57,299 nt of DNA from an uncultured Bartonella sp. (GCA_946478235.1 CAMLBF010000010.1:1-57299); one strand, 5' to 3'. Counted from the stretch's first letter, positions 1 to 8,386 are shown. Notes: generated by a model not told the origin, from the sequence alone. Numbers and translations: made by a program.

Positions 1-54
1 GCTGGTGCTGGTGCTGGTGCTGGTGCTGGTGCTGGTGCTGGTGCTGGTGCTGGT
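1..54 (+). repeat. Perfect hexanucleotide repeat GCTGGT x9
   Basis: Nine uninterrupted copies of GCTGGT run from the first base of the window, so the array may continue to the left. The unit length is a multiple of three, so gain or loss of copies would change the length of the encoded Ala-Gly tract without shifting the frame. Confidence 0.95.
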
Positions 55-102
55 GAAATAATCACGCCAACACAGCCACAATTGCAAGACTATTCTTTAT
101 AA
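1..102 (+). CDS. C-terminal end of an Ala-Gly repeat protein (partial)
   Basis: Frame 1 is open from the first base to a TAA at 100-102. It reads nine Ala-Gly dipeptides followed by a short polar tail ending in QLQDYSL. The other two plus-strand frames through the repeat would read Leu-Val or Trp-Cys dipeptides, which are much less likely in a protein. The start and most of the gene lie outside the window, so no family can be named. Low-complexity Ala-Gly tails occur as flexible linkers or surface-protein ends. A stem-loop at 129-150 lies just downstream. That this is coding is an inference from the open frame and the normal-looking tail after the repeat. Confidence 0.5.
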   Translation, partial: AGAGAGAGAGAGAGAGAGEIITPTQPQLQDYSL

Positions 103-128
103 AAATAACCAAAAAGTTGAAATAAAAA

Positions 129-150
129 CAGCCGGTTTTGTAACCGGCTG
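129..150 (-). terminator. Rho-independent terminator of the SDR gene
   Basis: A perfect 9-bp stem (CAGCCGGTT / AACCGGCTG) encloses a 4-nt loop. On the minus strand the stem is followed by a T-rich run (TTTTTATTT), so it best serves the minus-strand dehydrogenase that ends at 191. It may also slow transcription leaving the plus-strand gene that ends at 102. Confidence 0.8.
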
Positions 151-190
151 ATATAAGAAAAGAAAATGGTTATTGGCTTTGGTTGATCTA

Positions 191-964
191 TCAGCGATAA
201 ACCATGCCACCATCCGTCAAAATAGCCTGCCCTGTAATATAATCGGAATCCGGACTCGACAAGAAAGATACCAGATTTGCGACATCTTCAGGTGTTTCAG
301 CACGCCCAAGCGCTATCCCACCAACAAACTTCTTATATGTCTCCCCCAACTGAGCGCCTGTTGTCTCTGAAAAACGCTTATCAATTTCAACCCACATATC
401 TGTTCCCACAACGCCCGGGCAATATGCATTGACCGTGATACCTTTTGAAGCATATTCCTTGGCAGCCGCCTGCGTTAGCGCACGAACGGCAAATTTTGTT
501 GCCGAATAGATACCAAGCATTGCATAACCTTCATGTCCTGCAATAGATGATGCACTAATAATCTTACCTTTTTGACCGCGCGCAATAAACTTTTTTGCTG
601 CTGCCTGAATTCCCCATAAAGCACCTTGCACATTGATTTTGAAAATCTTTTCAACTTCTTCCGGCGTTACATCTGCCAAAGCATTTACTTGTGCGATACC
701 GGCATTGTTAACCATCACGTCAAAGCCGCCAAGGTCTTTTTCGGCCTTGTCTATAGCGGCATAAACTTCATCGCGCTGTGAAACATCAGCCGTAATTGTT
801 GTCGCTTGTCGCCCAATCGCTGCAACCTCTTTAGCAACTGCTGTTATCTTATCCAACTTGACGTCAACAAGAGCAACATTGAAACCATCTTTAGCCAGAC
901 GTAAAGCAATAGCCCGACCAATACCTTGACCTGAACCCGTAACAACAGCAACTTTATTTGACAT
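191..964 (-). CDS. budC: SDR oxidoreductase, acetoin reductase / 2,3-butanediol dehydrogenase type
   Basis: This 257-residue classical short-chain dehydrogenase has the NAD-binding motif TGSGQGIG (residues 9-16), NNAG (86-89) and the catalytic YxxxK pair (Tyr153, Lys157) preceded by the SASS serines. Length and whole-protein pattern match enterobacterial BudC, including the WGIQAA helix, the NAYCPGVV segment and the C-terminal [14 protein letters not shown]. Such enzymes interconvert acetoin and 2,3-butanediol with NAD(H), a cytosolic redox-balancing reaction. A GGAG Shine-Dalgarno lies just upstream of the ATG. No acetolactate synthase or decarboxylase gene is adjacent, so the enzyme may work on acetoin made elsewhere or on a related diketone. 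The SDR family and fold are certain; the substrate is inferred from resemblance. Confidence 0.82.
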   Translation of the reverse strand: MSNKVAVVTGSGQGIGRAIALRLAKDGFNVALVDVKLDKITAVAKEVAAIGRQATTITADVSQRDEVYAAIDKAEKDLGGFDVMVNNAGIAQVNALADVTPEEVEKIFKINVQGALWGIQAAAKKFIARGQKGKIISASSIAGHEGYAMLGIYSATKFAVRALTQAAAKEYASKGITVNAYCPGVVGTDMWVEIDKRFSETTGAQLGETYKKFVGGIALGRAETPEDVANLVSFLSSPDSDYITGQAILTDGGMVYR

Positions 965-1130
965 AAAAATCTCCTATATCTATTCGTTTACTTTATAGCA
1001 CAAATAAAATATAGGCTTTTTCAAAAATATAAAAATATTAAAAATTAAAATATATTTTCATTATATTTGTATTTTATATAAAACACACAATAAAAATACA
1101 TATTTTATTGTTTTTATAATTATAATAATT

Positions 1131-1667
1131 TCAAAATTTTAATATCAATCTTTTATGGCGAGATACAATTCTTATTAAAGCAAGAGGAGCAACATCAATA
1201 TCGAACAATGATGCAAGTGGCGCTTGTAAGATTGTTAAAATAACCATGCGGATGACACTTGCATCTGTGATAATTAATATGCGCCCCTGCCCTGCATAGT
1301 TTTTTATCCAGACTTCTGTTTGTTGATAGAGTTTTGCATAGGATATTCCACCATGTGGGTTGGCGGCAGGATCTTGCAGCCACTGTTGAAGATGATCCTT
1401 TTCATCGCTTTGTACGTTTTTTAATGCCAAACCGCGCCATCGCCCATAATCCGGCACGGGAATATTTTTATCAATAATAAACGGGACGCCAAAATGTTCA
1501 GCCGTTTTAACTGCAGGTAAAAAGTCAGAACAAAGTATTCCATCGTTTAATGGAATTGTAAAATCTACGGGAAAGGAAATATTACTATCTAAATCGATAT
1601 TACCAGGAAAATACCCTTTTATTTGTGCTTGTGTTTTTGCATGACTTAAAAGAATATTTTTCGACAA
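1131..1667 (-). CDS. Degenerate histidine phosphatase family protein of the cobalt-transport locus
   Basis: The protein (178 aa from a TTG start at 1667, GGGAG six bases upstream) follows the histidine phosphatase (phosphoglycerate mutase-like) fold: a first beta-strand with SHAKT where RHG is expected, the PDYGRWRGLAL segment, HGGISYAKL, and a last strand with ITDASVIRMV. Family members beside CbtA/CbtB are thought to act in cobalamin metabolism. Here the catalytic residues look lost: the arginine of RHG is Ser, the second catalytic His (normally in THAxVIR) is Asp, and the phosphate-binding Arg of the SxxxRAxQTA motif is Pro (SDFLPAVKTAE). The frame is intact, so this is either a pseudoenzyme with a binding role or an early pseudogene. 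It is divergent from the riboswitch-controlled cbtBA pair. Confidence 0.7.
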   Translation of the reverse strand: MSKNILLSHAKTQAQIKGYFPGNIDLDSNISFPVDFTIPLNDGILCSDFLPAVKTAEHFGVPFIIDKNIPVPDYGRWRGLALKNVQSDEKDHLQQWLQDPAANPHGGISYAKLYQQTEVWIKNYAGQGRILIITDASVIRMVILTILQAPLASLFDIDVAPLALIRIVSRHKRLILKF

Positions 1668-1763
1668 AAAAATCTCCCACAATCTTTTTAATATCGTTCA
1701 GAAATATATTTTATAAAAACACTCAAAATATACTTTGACAAGCGTAATTCTGAAGGCTACATT

Positions 1764-1890
1764 TTTCCCTATTCAATATCGTGGAACCCGGTGTCAATCC
1801 GGGGCGGTCGCGCCACTGTAACTGTTTACCAATCATGGAACAGAAGCCAGAACTTCGATTTGAATGTTTTTTCTCAACTTCAGGACGCGT
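1764..1890 (+). promoter_or_regulatory. Cobalamin (B12) riboswitch upstream of cbtBA
   Basis: The stretch contains the conserved cobalamin-riboswitch core: GGAACCCGGTG, then AATCCGGGGCGGTCGCGCC, the near-invariant GCCACTGTAA, and after a variable arm GAAGCCAGAAC. It sits about 20 bases ahead of the strong Shine-Dalgarno TAAGGAGG of cbtB. TCCT just before that Shine-Dalgarno could pair with it, which suggests translational control when cobalamin is bound. Alphaproteobacterial cbtBA genes are classic cobalamin-riboswitch targets. The outer limits are approximate. Confidence 0.88.
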
Positions 1891-1908
1891 CATCCTAAGG
1901 AGGTTTTC

Positions 1909-2115
1909 ATGTTTCTCAGAACGGCCACTGCGCCACAACAAATATCCTTTCCTATTAAACACATTTTACCTTGGACACTTTTTGGTGGTCTTATTTGTCT
2001 TGTCGCCCTTTATTTTATCACGACAGAACAAGGTGCCATATCGGTCTTCAATGGTTCAATGATCCATGAATTTGTTCATGATGGACGCCACCTTCTTGGC
2101 TTTCCTTGCCATTAA
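1909..2115 (+). CDS. cbtB: CbtB, small subunit of predicted cobalt transporter
   Basis: This is a 68-residue protein with a single transmembrane helix (about residues 18-40) and the CbtB C-terminal metal-binding signature HEFVHDGRHLLGFPCH, which supplies four His and a terminal Cys-His. The ATG at 1909 was chosen over longer in-frame starts because TAAGGAGG lies at 1896-1903 and the earlier starts fall inside the riboswitch. CbtB is thought to act with CbtA in the inner membrane to bring in cobalt for cobalamin synthesis. cbtA starts 12 bases after the stop, so the pair is an operon under the upstream riboswitch. Confidence 0.92.
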   Translation: MFLRTATAPQQISFPIKHILPWTLFGGLICLVALYFITTEQGAISVFNGSMIHEFVHDGRHLLGFPCH

Positions 2116-2127
2116 AAGGGAACAATC

Positions 2128-2853
2128 ATGGGTGCATTACTTTATAGAGGTATGTTAATTGGCCTCATCGCTGGCATTGTTGCATTCAGCTTTGCCCGCC
2201 TTTACGGTGAACCTTATGTTGATCGTGCTATTCAATTTGAAGAACAGGTTGAACAAGACAAAGCAATACATAATGGTGAAACCGTTGTTCCAGAACCTGA
2301 ACTTGTAAGCCGTCAAACACAATCGGGTATCGGACTTCTCGTTGGTATTACGGTTTACGGAGCCGCAATTGGAGGACTTTTTTCGTTATGTTGCGCGTTT
2401 GCCTATGGTCGGCTCGGCAATATCGGGGTTATGCACATGAGCTTGGTTTTGGCTGCGTCAGCTTTTATAGCGGTGATTTTGATACCTCAATTGAAATATC
2501 CATCCAACCCACCCGGCGTTGGCAGTCCCACAACAATCGTCAGCCGCACAGAAGATTATTTCTTATTAATCTTGATATCGCTGCTTGCAATGGTTTTGGT
2601 TTATATTTGTGTCCACAAATTTAAAAACAAATATGGTGGTCTTAATACATCTATCGTTTCGGCATATTGTTATATTGTTTTTATGGGCATCGTTTTTATG
2701 ATAATGCCACCAGTTAATGAAGTGCCAAGCAACTTTTCCGCCGATGTTTTATGGCACTTTCGTTTAGCAAGCTTGGGCATACAAGCAATTCTATGGTCGA
2801 TAGTGGGTGTGGGGTTTGGTTATTCAGCGCAAAGGCTCTTGAAACCAGAATAA
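2128..2853 (+). CDS. cbtA: CbtA, membrane subunit of predicted cobalt transporter
   Basis: The 241-residue protein has several hydrophobic segments, approximately residues 3-25, 70-95, 102-125, 143-165, 178-196 and 212-235, typical of CbtA (five to six helices). Between the first two helices is an acidic loop with REP-type text (LYGEPYVDRAIQFEEQVEQ), normal for this family. It follows cbtB directly and shares its riboswitch-controlled transcript. CbtAB is a predicted cobalt importer found in cobalamin-regulated loci, with CbtA as the likely permease. No cobalamin biosynthesis gene lies in the window, so the role rests on family and riboswitch context. Confidence 0.9.
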   Translation: MGALLYRGMLIGLIAGIVAFSFARLYGEPYVDRAIQFEEQVEQDKAIHNGETVVPEPELVSRQTQSGIGLLVGITVYGAAIGGLFSLCCAFAYGRLGNIGVMHMSLVLAASAFIAVILIPQLKYPSNPPGVGSPTTIVSRTEDYFLLILISLLAMVLVYICVHKFKNKYGGLNTSIVSAYCYIVFMGIVFMIMPPVNEVPSNFSADVLWHFRLASLGIQAILWSIVGVGFGYSAQRLLKPE

Positions 2854-3085
2854 CAAAATATCATCCAACTCATTACGAGTAAAATTGTCAAAAACTAATT
2901 AAATTGGCAAGAGTTTATAACAACTTTGTTACAGAGGATAACATTGAAGAAAAACGACTTTTTCTTGCCTTGATTATAATGTTTCGTACATAATAAAGTG
3001 CAGAAGGATAGCTTTTTGATTGTTACCAATTGGAAAAACTGCCAATTGAGCACAAAAAATAACGTAAATTAGGAATAGTAATGTT

Positions 3086-3907
3086 ATGAAAATTTATATC
3101 TCTGCCGATATTGAAGGCGTTGCAGGCGTTGTTACTAGTCAGCAATGTTCGCCTGGTAATACAGAATATGAGCGCGCCCGTCGCCTGATGACTGATGAGG
3201 TAAATGCGGCGATTAAAGGTGCTTTTGATGCTGGTGCAAAGGAAGTTGTTGTTAATGATGCACATGGCCCAATGGTAAATCTGATACCAGAACTTCTGCA
3301 TCCTGAGGCAGAGCTTATCCAAGGAAAACCGAAGCCACAAAACATGGCATGCGGTTTACGCGATGGTGGATTTGACATGATGTTTTTGGTTGGGCATCAC
3401 GCTGGCGCAAGCTTGCATGGTGTTTTGGCTCATACCACAAACAGTCGTGCTTTCCGCGCCGTTTATCTGGGCGACCAGCGTTTGGGAGAACCTGGAATTT
3501 ATGGCGCTTATGCCGGTGAACTGGGTATTCCTGTTGGTCTTCTTACAGGTGATAACTGCATGGAAGAACAAAATAAGCCACTCTTTCCACACGCTGAATT
3601 TGCTGTCGTCAAACACGCTATGGCAAACCGTGCTGCACGTTCCTTGTCGCCACAAAAGTCATGTGAAAAGATCAAAGCTGCCGCCTTTAATGCCGTAAAA
3701 CGCAAAAATGAAATGAAAACGTTTACTGTGGCAGCGCCCTTCATGGTAAAATTTGAATGTTCCATACCTGCTCTTGCTGACCAAGCAGAACATTTGCCAC
3801 CTGCAAAGCGAATTGACGGCGTGACCATTGGGTTTGATTGCAACAGCGTGCGCGAGGCAATTGGTTGGATGACAGCATTATCCGCGCTTTCATCATCTGT
3901 CCAATAA
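3086..3907 (+). CDS. dppA: D-aminopeptidase, peptidase family M55 (DppA-like)
   Basis: The 273-residue protein matches DppA-type M55 D-aminopeptidases from end to end: MKIYISADIEG with zinc ligands Asp8 and Glu10, NDAHGPM (His60), GHHAG (His104) and GEPGIYG (a Glu near 135). These are the self-compartmentalising zinc peptidases that release N-terminal D-amino acids, mainly D-Ala, from peptides, probably from recycled cell-wall or host-diet peptides. The gene stands alone between cbtA (232 bases upstream) and a strong terminator at 3933. No dpp transporter is next to it, but the Gsi peptide importer and two more unusual peptidases lie 2-12 kb downstream, consistent with peptide scavenging. Confidence 0.88.
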   Translation: MKIYISADIEGVAGVVTSQQCSPGNTEYERARRLMTDEVNAAIKGAFDAGAKEVVVNDAHGPMVNLIPELLHPEAELIQGKPKPQNMACGLRDGGFDMMFLVGHHAGASLHGVLAHTTNSRAFRAVYLGDQRLGEPGIYGAYAGELGIPVGLLTGDNCMEEQNKPLFPHAEFAVVKHAMANRAARSLSPQKSCEKIKAAAFNAVKRKNEMKTFTVAAPFMVKFECSIPALADQAEHLPPAKRIDGVTIGFDCNSVREAIGWMTALSALSSSVQ

Positions 3908-3932
3908 ACAGCAACACGACTTTGATAAACAG

Positions 3933-3959
3933 TTAAAAGCGGAATAATTCCGCTTTTAA
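3933..3959 (+). terminator. Terminator after dppA
   Basis: A perfect 13-bp inverted repeat (TTAAAAGCGGAAT, one central base, ATTCCGCTTTTAA) lies 26 bases after the dppA stop. Its A/T-rich flanks allow it to work in either direction, and a run of six T follows at 3968. Confidence 0.75.
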
Positions 3960-3980
3960 TTTCGCACTTTTTTACCCAAA

Positions 3981-4060
3981 TTTATGTCGTTTAATTTTGC
4001 TGTATGGCGGCAATTTTAACTGTATGACGTTTAATTTAACTGTATGGCAGGCAATTTAAT
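3981..4060 (+). repeat. Four imperfect tandem copies of a 20-bp unit
   Basis: Units begin at 3981, 4001, 4021 and 4041, exactly 20 bp apart. Each starts TKTATGNCR and ends in an AATTTWAC-like half. The copies differ by several substitutions but no indels. The array lies in the 460-base gene-free stretch between dppA and the convergent gene ending at 4370. Besides this array, the dppA terminator and an inverted repeat at 4292-4342, I see no gene there. Confidence 0.8.
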
Positions 4061-4291
4061 ACGGCCTGATTTATTGACGTGATAGAATTAGCCGTAACAA
4101 ATCTACTTCATCGGTATTTTTCCAATACAACACCGCAGTCAATCACAAATCTCTTGAGCAATCTGCCAATTTGATAACTGATGTAAAATCTATACTGCAA
4201 AGCGTTCTTGACGGGGGTACATAATCCCTTTTCAATAGGCAAAGGAAGTTAACTCCTATATTAATCTTCTTAGCTGTCGTAAAGAACTTGC

Positions 4292-4342
4292 GATATCCAT
4301 GGCGCTAGCCTTCAAAGCGATATTTCTAGAACCATGGATATC
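4292..4342. repeat. 11-bp inverted repeat GATATCCATGG
   Basis: GATATCCATGG at 4292-4302 is repeated perfectly in inverted orientation at 4332-4342 with 29 bases between. It lies just beyond the 3' end of the secreted-protein gene at 4370. It could form a long-looped hairpin, or mark an old mobile-element end. There is no T-run to make it a standard terminator. Confidence 0.6.
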
Positions 4343-4369
4343 ATTAGAACAACTCATATAAGTACGGGC

Positions 4370-4837
4370 TTACTGTGCCTGTTTAGATTCACAGCTAACC
4401 TTTATATGTGTGCGATAATATGGATCAGTGGTTCTATCCACCCGACAACGTTTCATATTAAAGGCGATACGTTGATAACGTTGAACCTCATCATTATGAT
4501 ACGAACAGCTTAACCAATAACCAATATTTTCGGTTTCAATTTCACTTCTAACATTCCAGCGCCAAAGACGATCAGGCGCTTTGATATAAAGTGGTGGCGG
4601 TTTGCGTTCAATCCTATTATCGGGCTTGCCGATAAAAATTTGAGCAGAGTCAAGATAGAGCGTAACATTATTCCGATCTAATGTTTCCCACCCTTTTGAA
4701 CCATCATCAACCAAGTCCAGCCCTCTTTTTTCAATTTTAACTGAGTCTGGACAAGACAGTGTATAATCCCAATCTGCATATGCAACATTTCCTGTCACAA
4801 GAACAGTTATGATGATAGAAAATACTCTCTTAAACAT
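4370..4837 (-). CDS. Small secreted protein, STY0301-like
   Basis: This 155-residue protein has a clear signal peptide (MFKRVFSIIITVLVTGNVAYA, cleavage after about residue 21) and a mature part with four cysteines, two of them early (LSCPDSV) and in WLSCSYH, then MKRCRVD and VSCESK. The layout, an early CP motif, GW, a central K/P-rich strand, a W...C.Y motif and a late Cys after a basic stretch, resembles the STY0301 family of small periplasmic proteins of unknown function. The cysteines probably form disulfides outside the cytoplasm. It stands alone with AT-rich flanks. The export signal is clear; the family name is tentative. Confidence 0.6.
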   Translation of the reverse strand: MFKRVFSIIITVLVTGNVAYADWDYTLSCPDSVKIEKRGLDLVDDGSKGWETLDRNNVTLYLDSAQIFIGKPDNRIERKPPPLYIKAPDRLWRWNVRSEIETENIGYWLSCSYHNDEVQRYQRIAFNMKRCRVDRTTDPYYRTHIKVSCESKQAQ

Positions 4838-5260
4838 TGATATTATTCCAATTTACGTAATGAAAATTCTTAGATATGCGATGTCTTTTTCTATAAATTT
4901 ATAAATTTGCCATAGTGATAAATTCAATTATGCGCTTCATTTCCCTGACTAATGTTCAGTCATATATTGTTGTTTTAAATATTGCCAAGAAAACAAACAA
5001 CATCTTCCTCTTTGGATAATCCCTTAAAACTTGACAATTTACAACCCGTTTTCCTTTTCTCTGGCTTAGCTTTATCGCATCAATACTGTTATTTTTCGTT
5101 TGTAGTCGTATTGCAGATATCTTTATTTTACTTTGACATAGTGCAGATCTATTTTCCTAGGAGTCAAGTTCTGCAACGGTAGTGGCATTGCCGTGAGCTT
5201 TTGAGATCAACGCTGTTCCAGTTTTGTGAATGGGTTATTTTTTATTTTTTTGAAAGATAA
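4838..5260. other. AT-rich gene-free spacer
   Basis: About 420 bases without a convincing gene. A short plus-strand reading frame (4982-5182) has no Shine-Dalgarno or ATG and no recognisable sequence. A weak hairpin, TGACT/AGTCA, lies at 4947-4963. The upstream signals of the minus-strand secreted-protein gene must lie at the left end. Confidence 0.5.
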
Positions 5261-5536
5261 TTATGAAAGGTAAAAACTGGCTTTTAGGGGAAAAAAGCCA
5301 AAGATACCCCCTACCCCATAGAGAAAATCAATTCTCCATAAGGCAGGGGCATCAATGGCTAGCAGAGTAAAATCTGCTAAAGTCCCTGTCAGATGTAATC
5401 TTATATTAATCTGATAAAAAGGGGGACAAAGCCAGAGCGCCTTTCGGCTAACCCGTCCTCTGTTTCTGATAGCACCGTAGGACTTTCGATACCCGCGCTT
5501 GCAGTTTTCAATCAGCAGGGAGTTGCACCCCGTCAC
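5261..5536 (-). CDS. Phage-like short ORF in a hairpin-rich patch
   Basis: A minus-strand frame of 91 residues contains GYRKSYGAIRNRGRVSRKAL, then WLCPPF and a hydrophobic C-terminal half (APALWRIDFL, GGIFGFFP). This text recalls short ORFs of P4-like prophage immunity regions (Ash or Icd-like proteins), judged from memory only. The same DNA is unusually hairpin-rich: stems at 5278-5300 (TGGCTTTT), 5321-5336, 5361-5378 (AGCAGA), a nested pair 5382-5427, and a GCC-GAAA-GGC tetraloop on the minus strand near 5440. It may therefore function as RNA rather than as a protein. No integrase, repressor or other phage gene is nearby, so it would be an isolated remnant. Confidence 0.35.
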   Translation of the reverse strand: MTGCNSLLIENCKRGYRKSYGAIRNRGRVSRKALWLCPPFYQINIRLHLTGTLADFTLLAIDAPALWRIDFLYGVGGIFGFFPLKASFYLS

Positions 5537-5599
5537 TGCATTGCGGTCTCTTACAATGTTTTACGTATTTTGTCAAGAATTTTACGTTTTTTACGTAAA

Positions 5600-6529
5600 T
5601 CAATAAATTCCCGTATGGATTTTGCCGTCACCCCCCATCCAAGCGCGGTACATACCTTCACTGTTGAATGGCAAGCAAACTTCGCCCTTGGCATTTACGG
5701 CGATAAGTCCACCTTCACCGCCAATTTGCGCAAGGTCTTTAACAACGGAATTTGCTGCTTCTTCCAATGTTTCCTTACCCCAACGGATACGTGCATCAAT
5801 TTCATGGGCTGCTCCATAACGGATAAAAAACTCTCCGTGTCCGGTTGCAGAAACAGCGCATGTTTTGTCGTCGGCCCATGTCCCTGCACCAATAACAGGG
5901 CTATCTCCAACACGACCCGGTGTTTTTGCAGTCATGCCACCAGTTGATGTTGCGGCCGCCACATGACCAAAACAATCACAAGCGACAGCGCCTACTGTAC
6001 CATGACGGCGTGATGGGTCATTTTCCTCGCCACCTAACCGGCGACGTTCCATTTCATTTTCCAAAGCTTTCATGCGCCGTTCAGTAAAAAACCATTCTGC
6101 TGGCTTCATTTCCAAGCCAATTTCACGGCAAAACTCATTTGCCCCGTCACCTGCAAGCATAACATGTTCAGTCTTTTCCATGACTGCTCTTGCCGCCAAA
6201 ACAGGATACCGTGGCCCAAAAATACCAGCAACAGCGCCGGCATTGCGATCCCTACCGTCCATAATAGCGGCATCCATTTCTTGCGTACGTTTGGTTGTGT
6301 AAACCGCACCACGACCGGCATTAAACAATGGATCATCTTCCAAAGCCATAACCGCTGCAGTTACTGCATCAATCGCAGAACCCTGCCGTTCCAACACCAC
6401 GCGGCCAGCTTCAAGTGCCTGCGTTAATCCATCACGATAAGCCTGCTCCTGTTCAGCTGTCATCTCACGGGCGCGTATTGTTCCTGCGCCACCATGAATA
6501 GCAATAACCGGTTTTACATGTGATGACAT
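5600..6529 (-). CDS. iaaA: Isoaspartyl peptidase / L-asparaginase (Ntn hydrolase)
   Basis: The 309-residue precursor matches IaaA of the Thr-dependent N-terminal nucleophile hydrolases: HGGAG near the start, FNAGRGAVYT (69-78), the autocleavage site HG|TVGAVA with nucleophile Thr178, and GRVGDSP and TGHGEFFIR in the beta subunit. It self-processes into alpha and beta chains and hydrolyses isoaspartyl dipeptides and, weakly, asparagine. In E. coli iaaA is the first gene of the iaaA-gsiABCD operon; here it is the last gene, 52 bases after gsiD, so the association is kept while the order is changed. It probably handles isoaspartyl peptides imported by the Gsi transporter. Confidence 0.93.
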   Translation of the reverse strand: MSSHVKPVIAIHGGAGTIRAREMTAEQEQAYRDGLTQALEAGRVVLERQGSAIDAVTAAVMALEDDPLFNAGRGAVYTTKRTQEMDAAIMDGRDRNAGAVAGIFGPRYPVLAARAVMEKTEHVMLAGDGANEFCREIGLEMKPAEWFFTERRMKALENEMERRRLGGEENDPSRRHGTVGAVACDCFGHVAAATSTGGMTAKTPGRVGDSPVIGAGTWADDKTCAVSATGHGEFFIRYGAAHEIDARIRWGKETLEEAANSVVKDLAQIGGEGGLIAVNAKGEVCLPFNSEGMYRAWMGGDGKIHTGIY

Positions 6530-6581
6530 GACAATTCCTTTCAGACTGGATTATCCAAGACTATCGACGTGTTCGCTTGAC

Positions 6582-7469
6582 TTAATTGTTATTCAGTTTT
6601 GGATCCAGCGCATCGCGCAATCCATCACCAAATACATTGAATGCCAGAACAGTCAAAAAGATAGCGATACCCGGATAAAGGGTAAGGTGATCTGCAACCC
6701 CCATATAGCTACGCCCAGCGGCAAGCATGGCACCCCATTCAGAGCTTGGTGGCTGAGCCCCTAATCCAATGAAGGAAAGGCTGGCAGCCGTTAAGATGGA
6801 TGTACCGATACGCATAGAAAAATAAACAATAACATTCGGCAGGGTACCGGGTAGCAAATGCCGCATCATAATCATGGTGTCAGACACACCAATTGCACGA
6901 GCAGCATCAACATAAACCGCTTTTTTCATCGACAGCGTGGTACCACGGGCAAGACGGGCAAATACCGGTATAGAGAACACGGCAACAGCATAGATAACAT
7001 TGTCAATTCCTGGTCCTAAAATGGCAATCACAGCAATAGCCAAGAGAATTCCTGGAAAAGCAAACAGAACGTCACTGATGCGCATGATGATGGAGTCGAG
7101 AAAACCACCATAAAATCCTGCAAGAATGCCAAGTATAACACCGATAACCCCACCAAGTGTCACCGATAGAAAACCAACAGCAAGCGATATACGTCCACCA
7201 TATATGATACGGGTAAAGATATCGCGGCCATATTCATCTGTTCCCGCCCAATGCGCTGCAGAAGGACCTTGTAAAATAGCATTATAGTCTGCGTTATTGG
7301 GATCAAGAGCCATAAACAATGGCGCAAAAATAGCTGCCCCAATGAGCAATAGAAGAAAAATTAACGCGACAATTGCTGCTTTCTGACGAAGAAACCGGCG
7401 CATAAACTCACCAAATGGCTTACGCGTAGCCTCGGCGACAATTGTTTCTGATGAAGGAAGCGCACTCAT
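6582..7469 (-). CDS. gsiD: Peptide/glutathione ABC transporter permease GsiD
   Basis: The 295-residue inner-membrane permease has an N-terminal cytoplasmic segment and first helix (about 30-50), then [19 protein letters not shown], typical of DppC/GsiD, and the EAA-like loop [22 protein letters not shown] (residues 189-210) that contacts the ATPase. The C-terminus [16 protein letters not shown] is the OppC/DppC signature. Its start overlaps the stop of gsiC by four bases, so the two permeases are translationally coupled. It pairs with GsiC to form the channel for glutathione or other oligopeptides delivered by GsiB. Confidence 0.92.
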   Translation of the reverse strand: MSALPSSETIVAEATRKPFGEFMRRFLRQKAAIVALIFLLLLIGAAIFAPLFMALDPNNADYNAILQGPSAAHWAGTDEYGRDIFTRIIYGGRISLAVGFLSVTLGGVIGVILGILAGFYGGFLDSIIMRISDVLFAFPGILLAIAVIAILGPGIDNVIYAVAVFSIPVFARLARGTTLSMKKAVYVDAARAIGVSDTMIMMRHLLPGTLPNVIVYFSMRIGTSILTAASLSFIGLGAQPPSSEWGAMLAAGRSYMGVADHLTLYPGIAIFLTVLAFNVFGDGLRDALDPKLNNN

Positions 7470-8386
7470 GAGTAACGGATCTCCGGATTAACAAAAGCAT
7501 AAAGAACATCAACCAACAGATTGATCAAAATGAACTCGAGCGAGAATAACAGGATTAGTGCCTGAAGAACGGGATAATCACGATAGGAAACTGAATCGAT
7601 TAAAAGTCGCCCTAAACCTGGCCATGAAAAAACTGTTTCGACCACGATAGAACCACCCAACAAAAATCCAAATTGTAAGCCAATCATGGTTATCACAGGG
7701 ATCAAGGCATTACGCAAAGTGTGTTTCCACGTTACCAAGCGCTCTGGCACACCTTTGGCACGTGCTGTGCGGATATAGTCCTCACGCGATATTTCAATAA
7801 AGGCAGAGCGAGAAAAACGCGCCATAACAGCAGCCACACCGACACCAAGCGTAAATGCAGGCATAATAAAATGCCAAATCGTGCCGTAACCACCCGTCGG
7901 CAGCCACTGAAGTGTAACAGAAAACTGATTGATAAGGAGAAGTCCTAGCCAGAACACAGGAAATGATATTCCAGAAACTGCAACAATCATACCCAAATAA
8001 TCTTGCCAACCGCCCCGTTTTACAGCGGAAAGAACGCCGATAAGAAGCCCTAGAATAGTAGACCAGATCATAGAAAACAATGTAAGCCAAACAGTCGGCA
8101 TAAAACGTTCAGCAATTTCTGATGAAACCGGTTTACGCGTTTTCAACGATTCACCAAAATCACCACGAACAGCATTACGAACGAAAATACCATATTGCGT
8201 CCAAACAGGTTTATCGAGCCCTAATTGCGAACGCATCGCCTCAACTGTTGTCGCATCAGCATCAACCCCAGCAGCCAGTCGCGCAGGATCACCCGGCAAA
8301 AGGCGAACAAAGCCAAAAACAATCAGCGATATGACAAATATCACTGGTATAATGGATAGTAGACGTTTGATAATAAAAGCAAACAT
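7466..8386 (-). CDS. gsiC: Peptide/glutathione ABC transporter permease GsiC
   Basis: The 306-residue DppB/GsiC-type permease begins [24 protein letters not shown] and carries the family [12 protein letters not shown] motif and the EAA loop [26 protein letters not shown] (about 203-228). Six transmembrane helices fit its hydrophobic segments. It follows the second gsiB across a 57-base spacer that holds a strong hairpin (8408-8432) and overlaps gsiD by four bases. Role: half of the membrane channel of the Gsi importer. Confidence 0.92.
   Translation of the reverse strand: MFAFIIKRLLSIIPVIFVISLIVFGFVRLLPGDPARLAAGVDADATTVEAMRSQLGLDKPVWTQYGIFVRNAVRGDFGESLKTRKPVSSEIAERFMPTVWLTLFSMIWSTILGLLIGVLSAVKRGGWQDYLGMIVAVSGISFPVFWLGLLLINQFSVTLQWLPTGGYGTIWHFIMPAFTLGVGVAAVMARFSRSAFIEISREDYIRTARAKGVPERLVTWKHTLRNALIPVITMIGLQFGFLLGGSIVVETVFSWPGLGRLLIDSVSYRDYPVLQALILLFSLEFILINLLVDVLYAFVNPEIRYS

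Noticed and set aside
3981..4060. Short repeats first considered as a small CRISPR array
   Set aside because: Units are directly adjacent with no unique spacers, are imperfect, and no cas gene is present in the window.
4292..4342. 11-bp inverted repeat first considered as insertion-sequence ends
   Set aside because: Only 29 bases lie between the arms, there is no transposase, and no direct repeat flanks them.
4982..5182. Plus-strand 66-residue frame with a hydrophobic middle
   Set aside because: No ATG or ribosome site, no family text, and position inside an AT-rich spacer. Likely chance.
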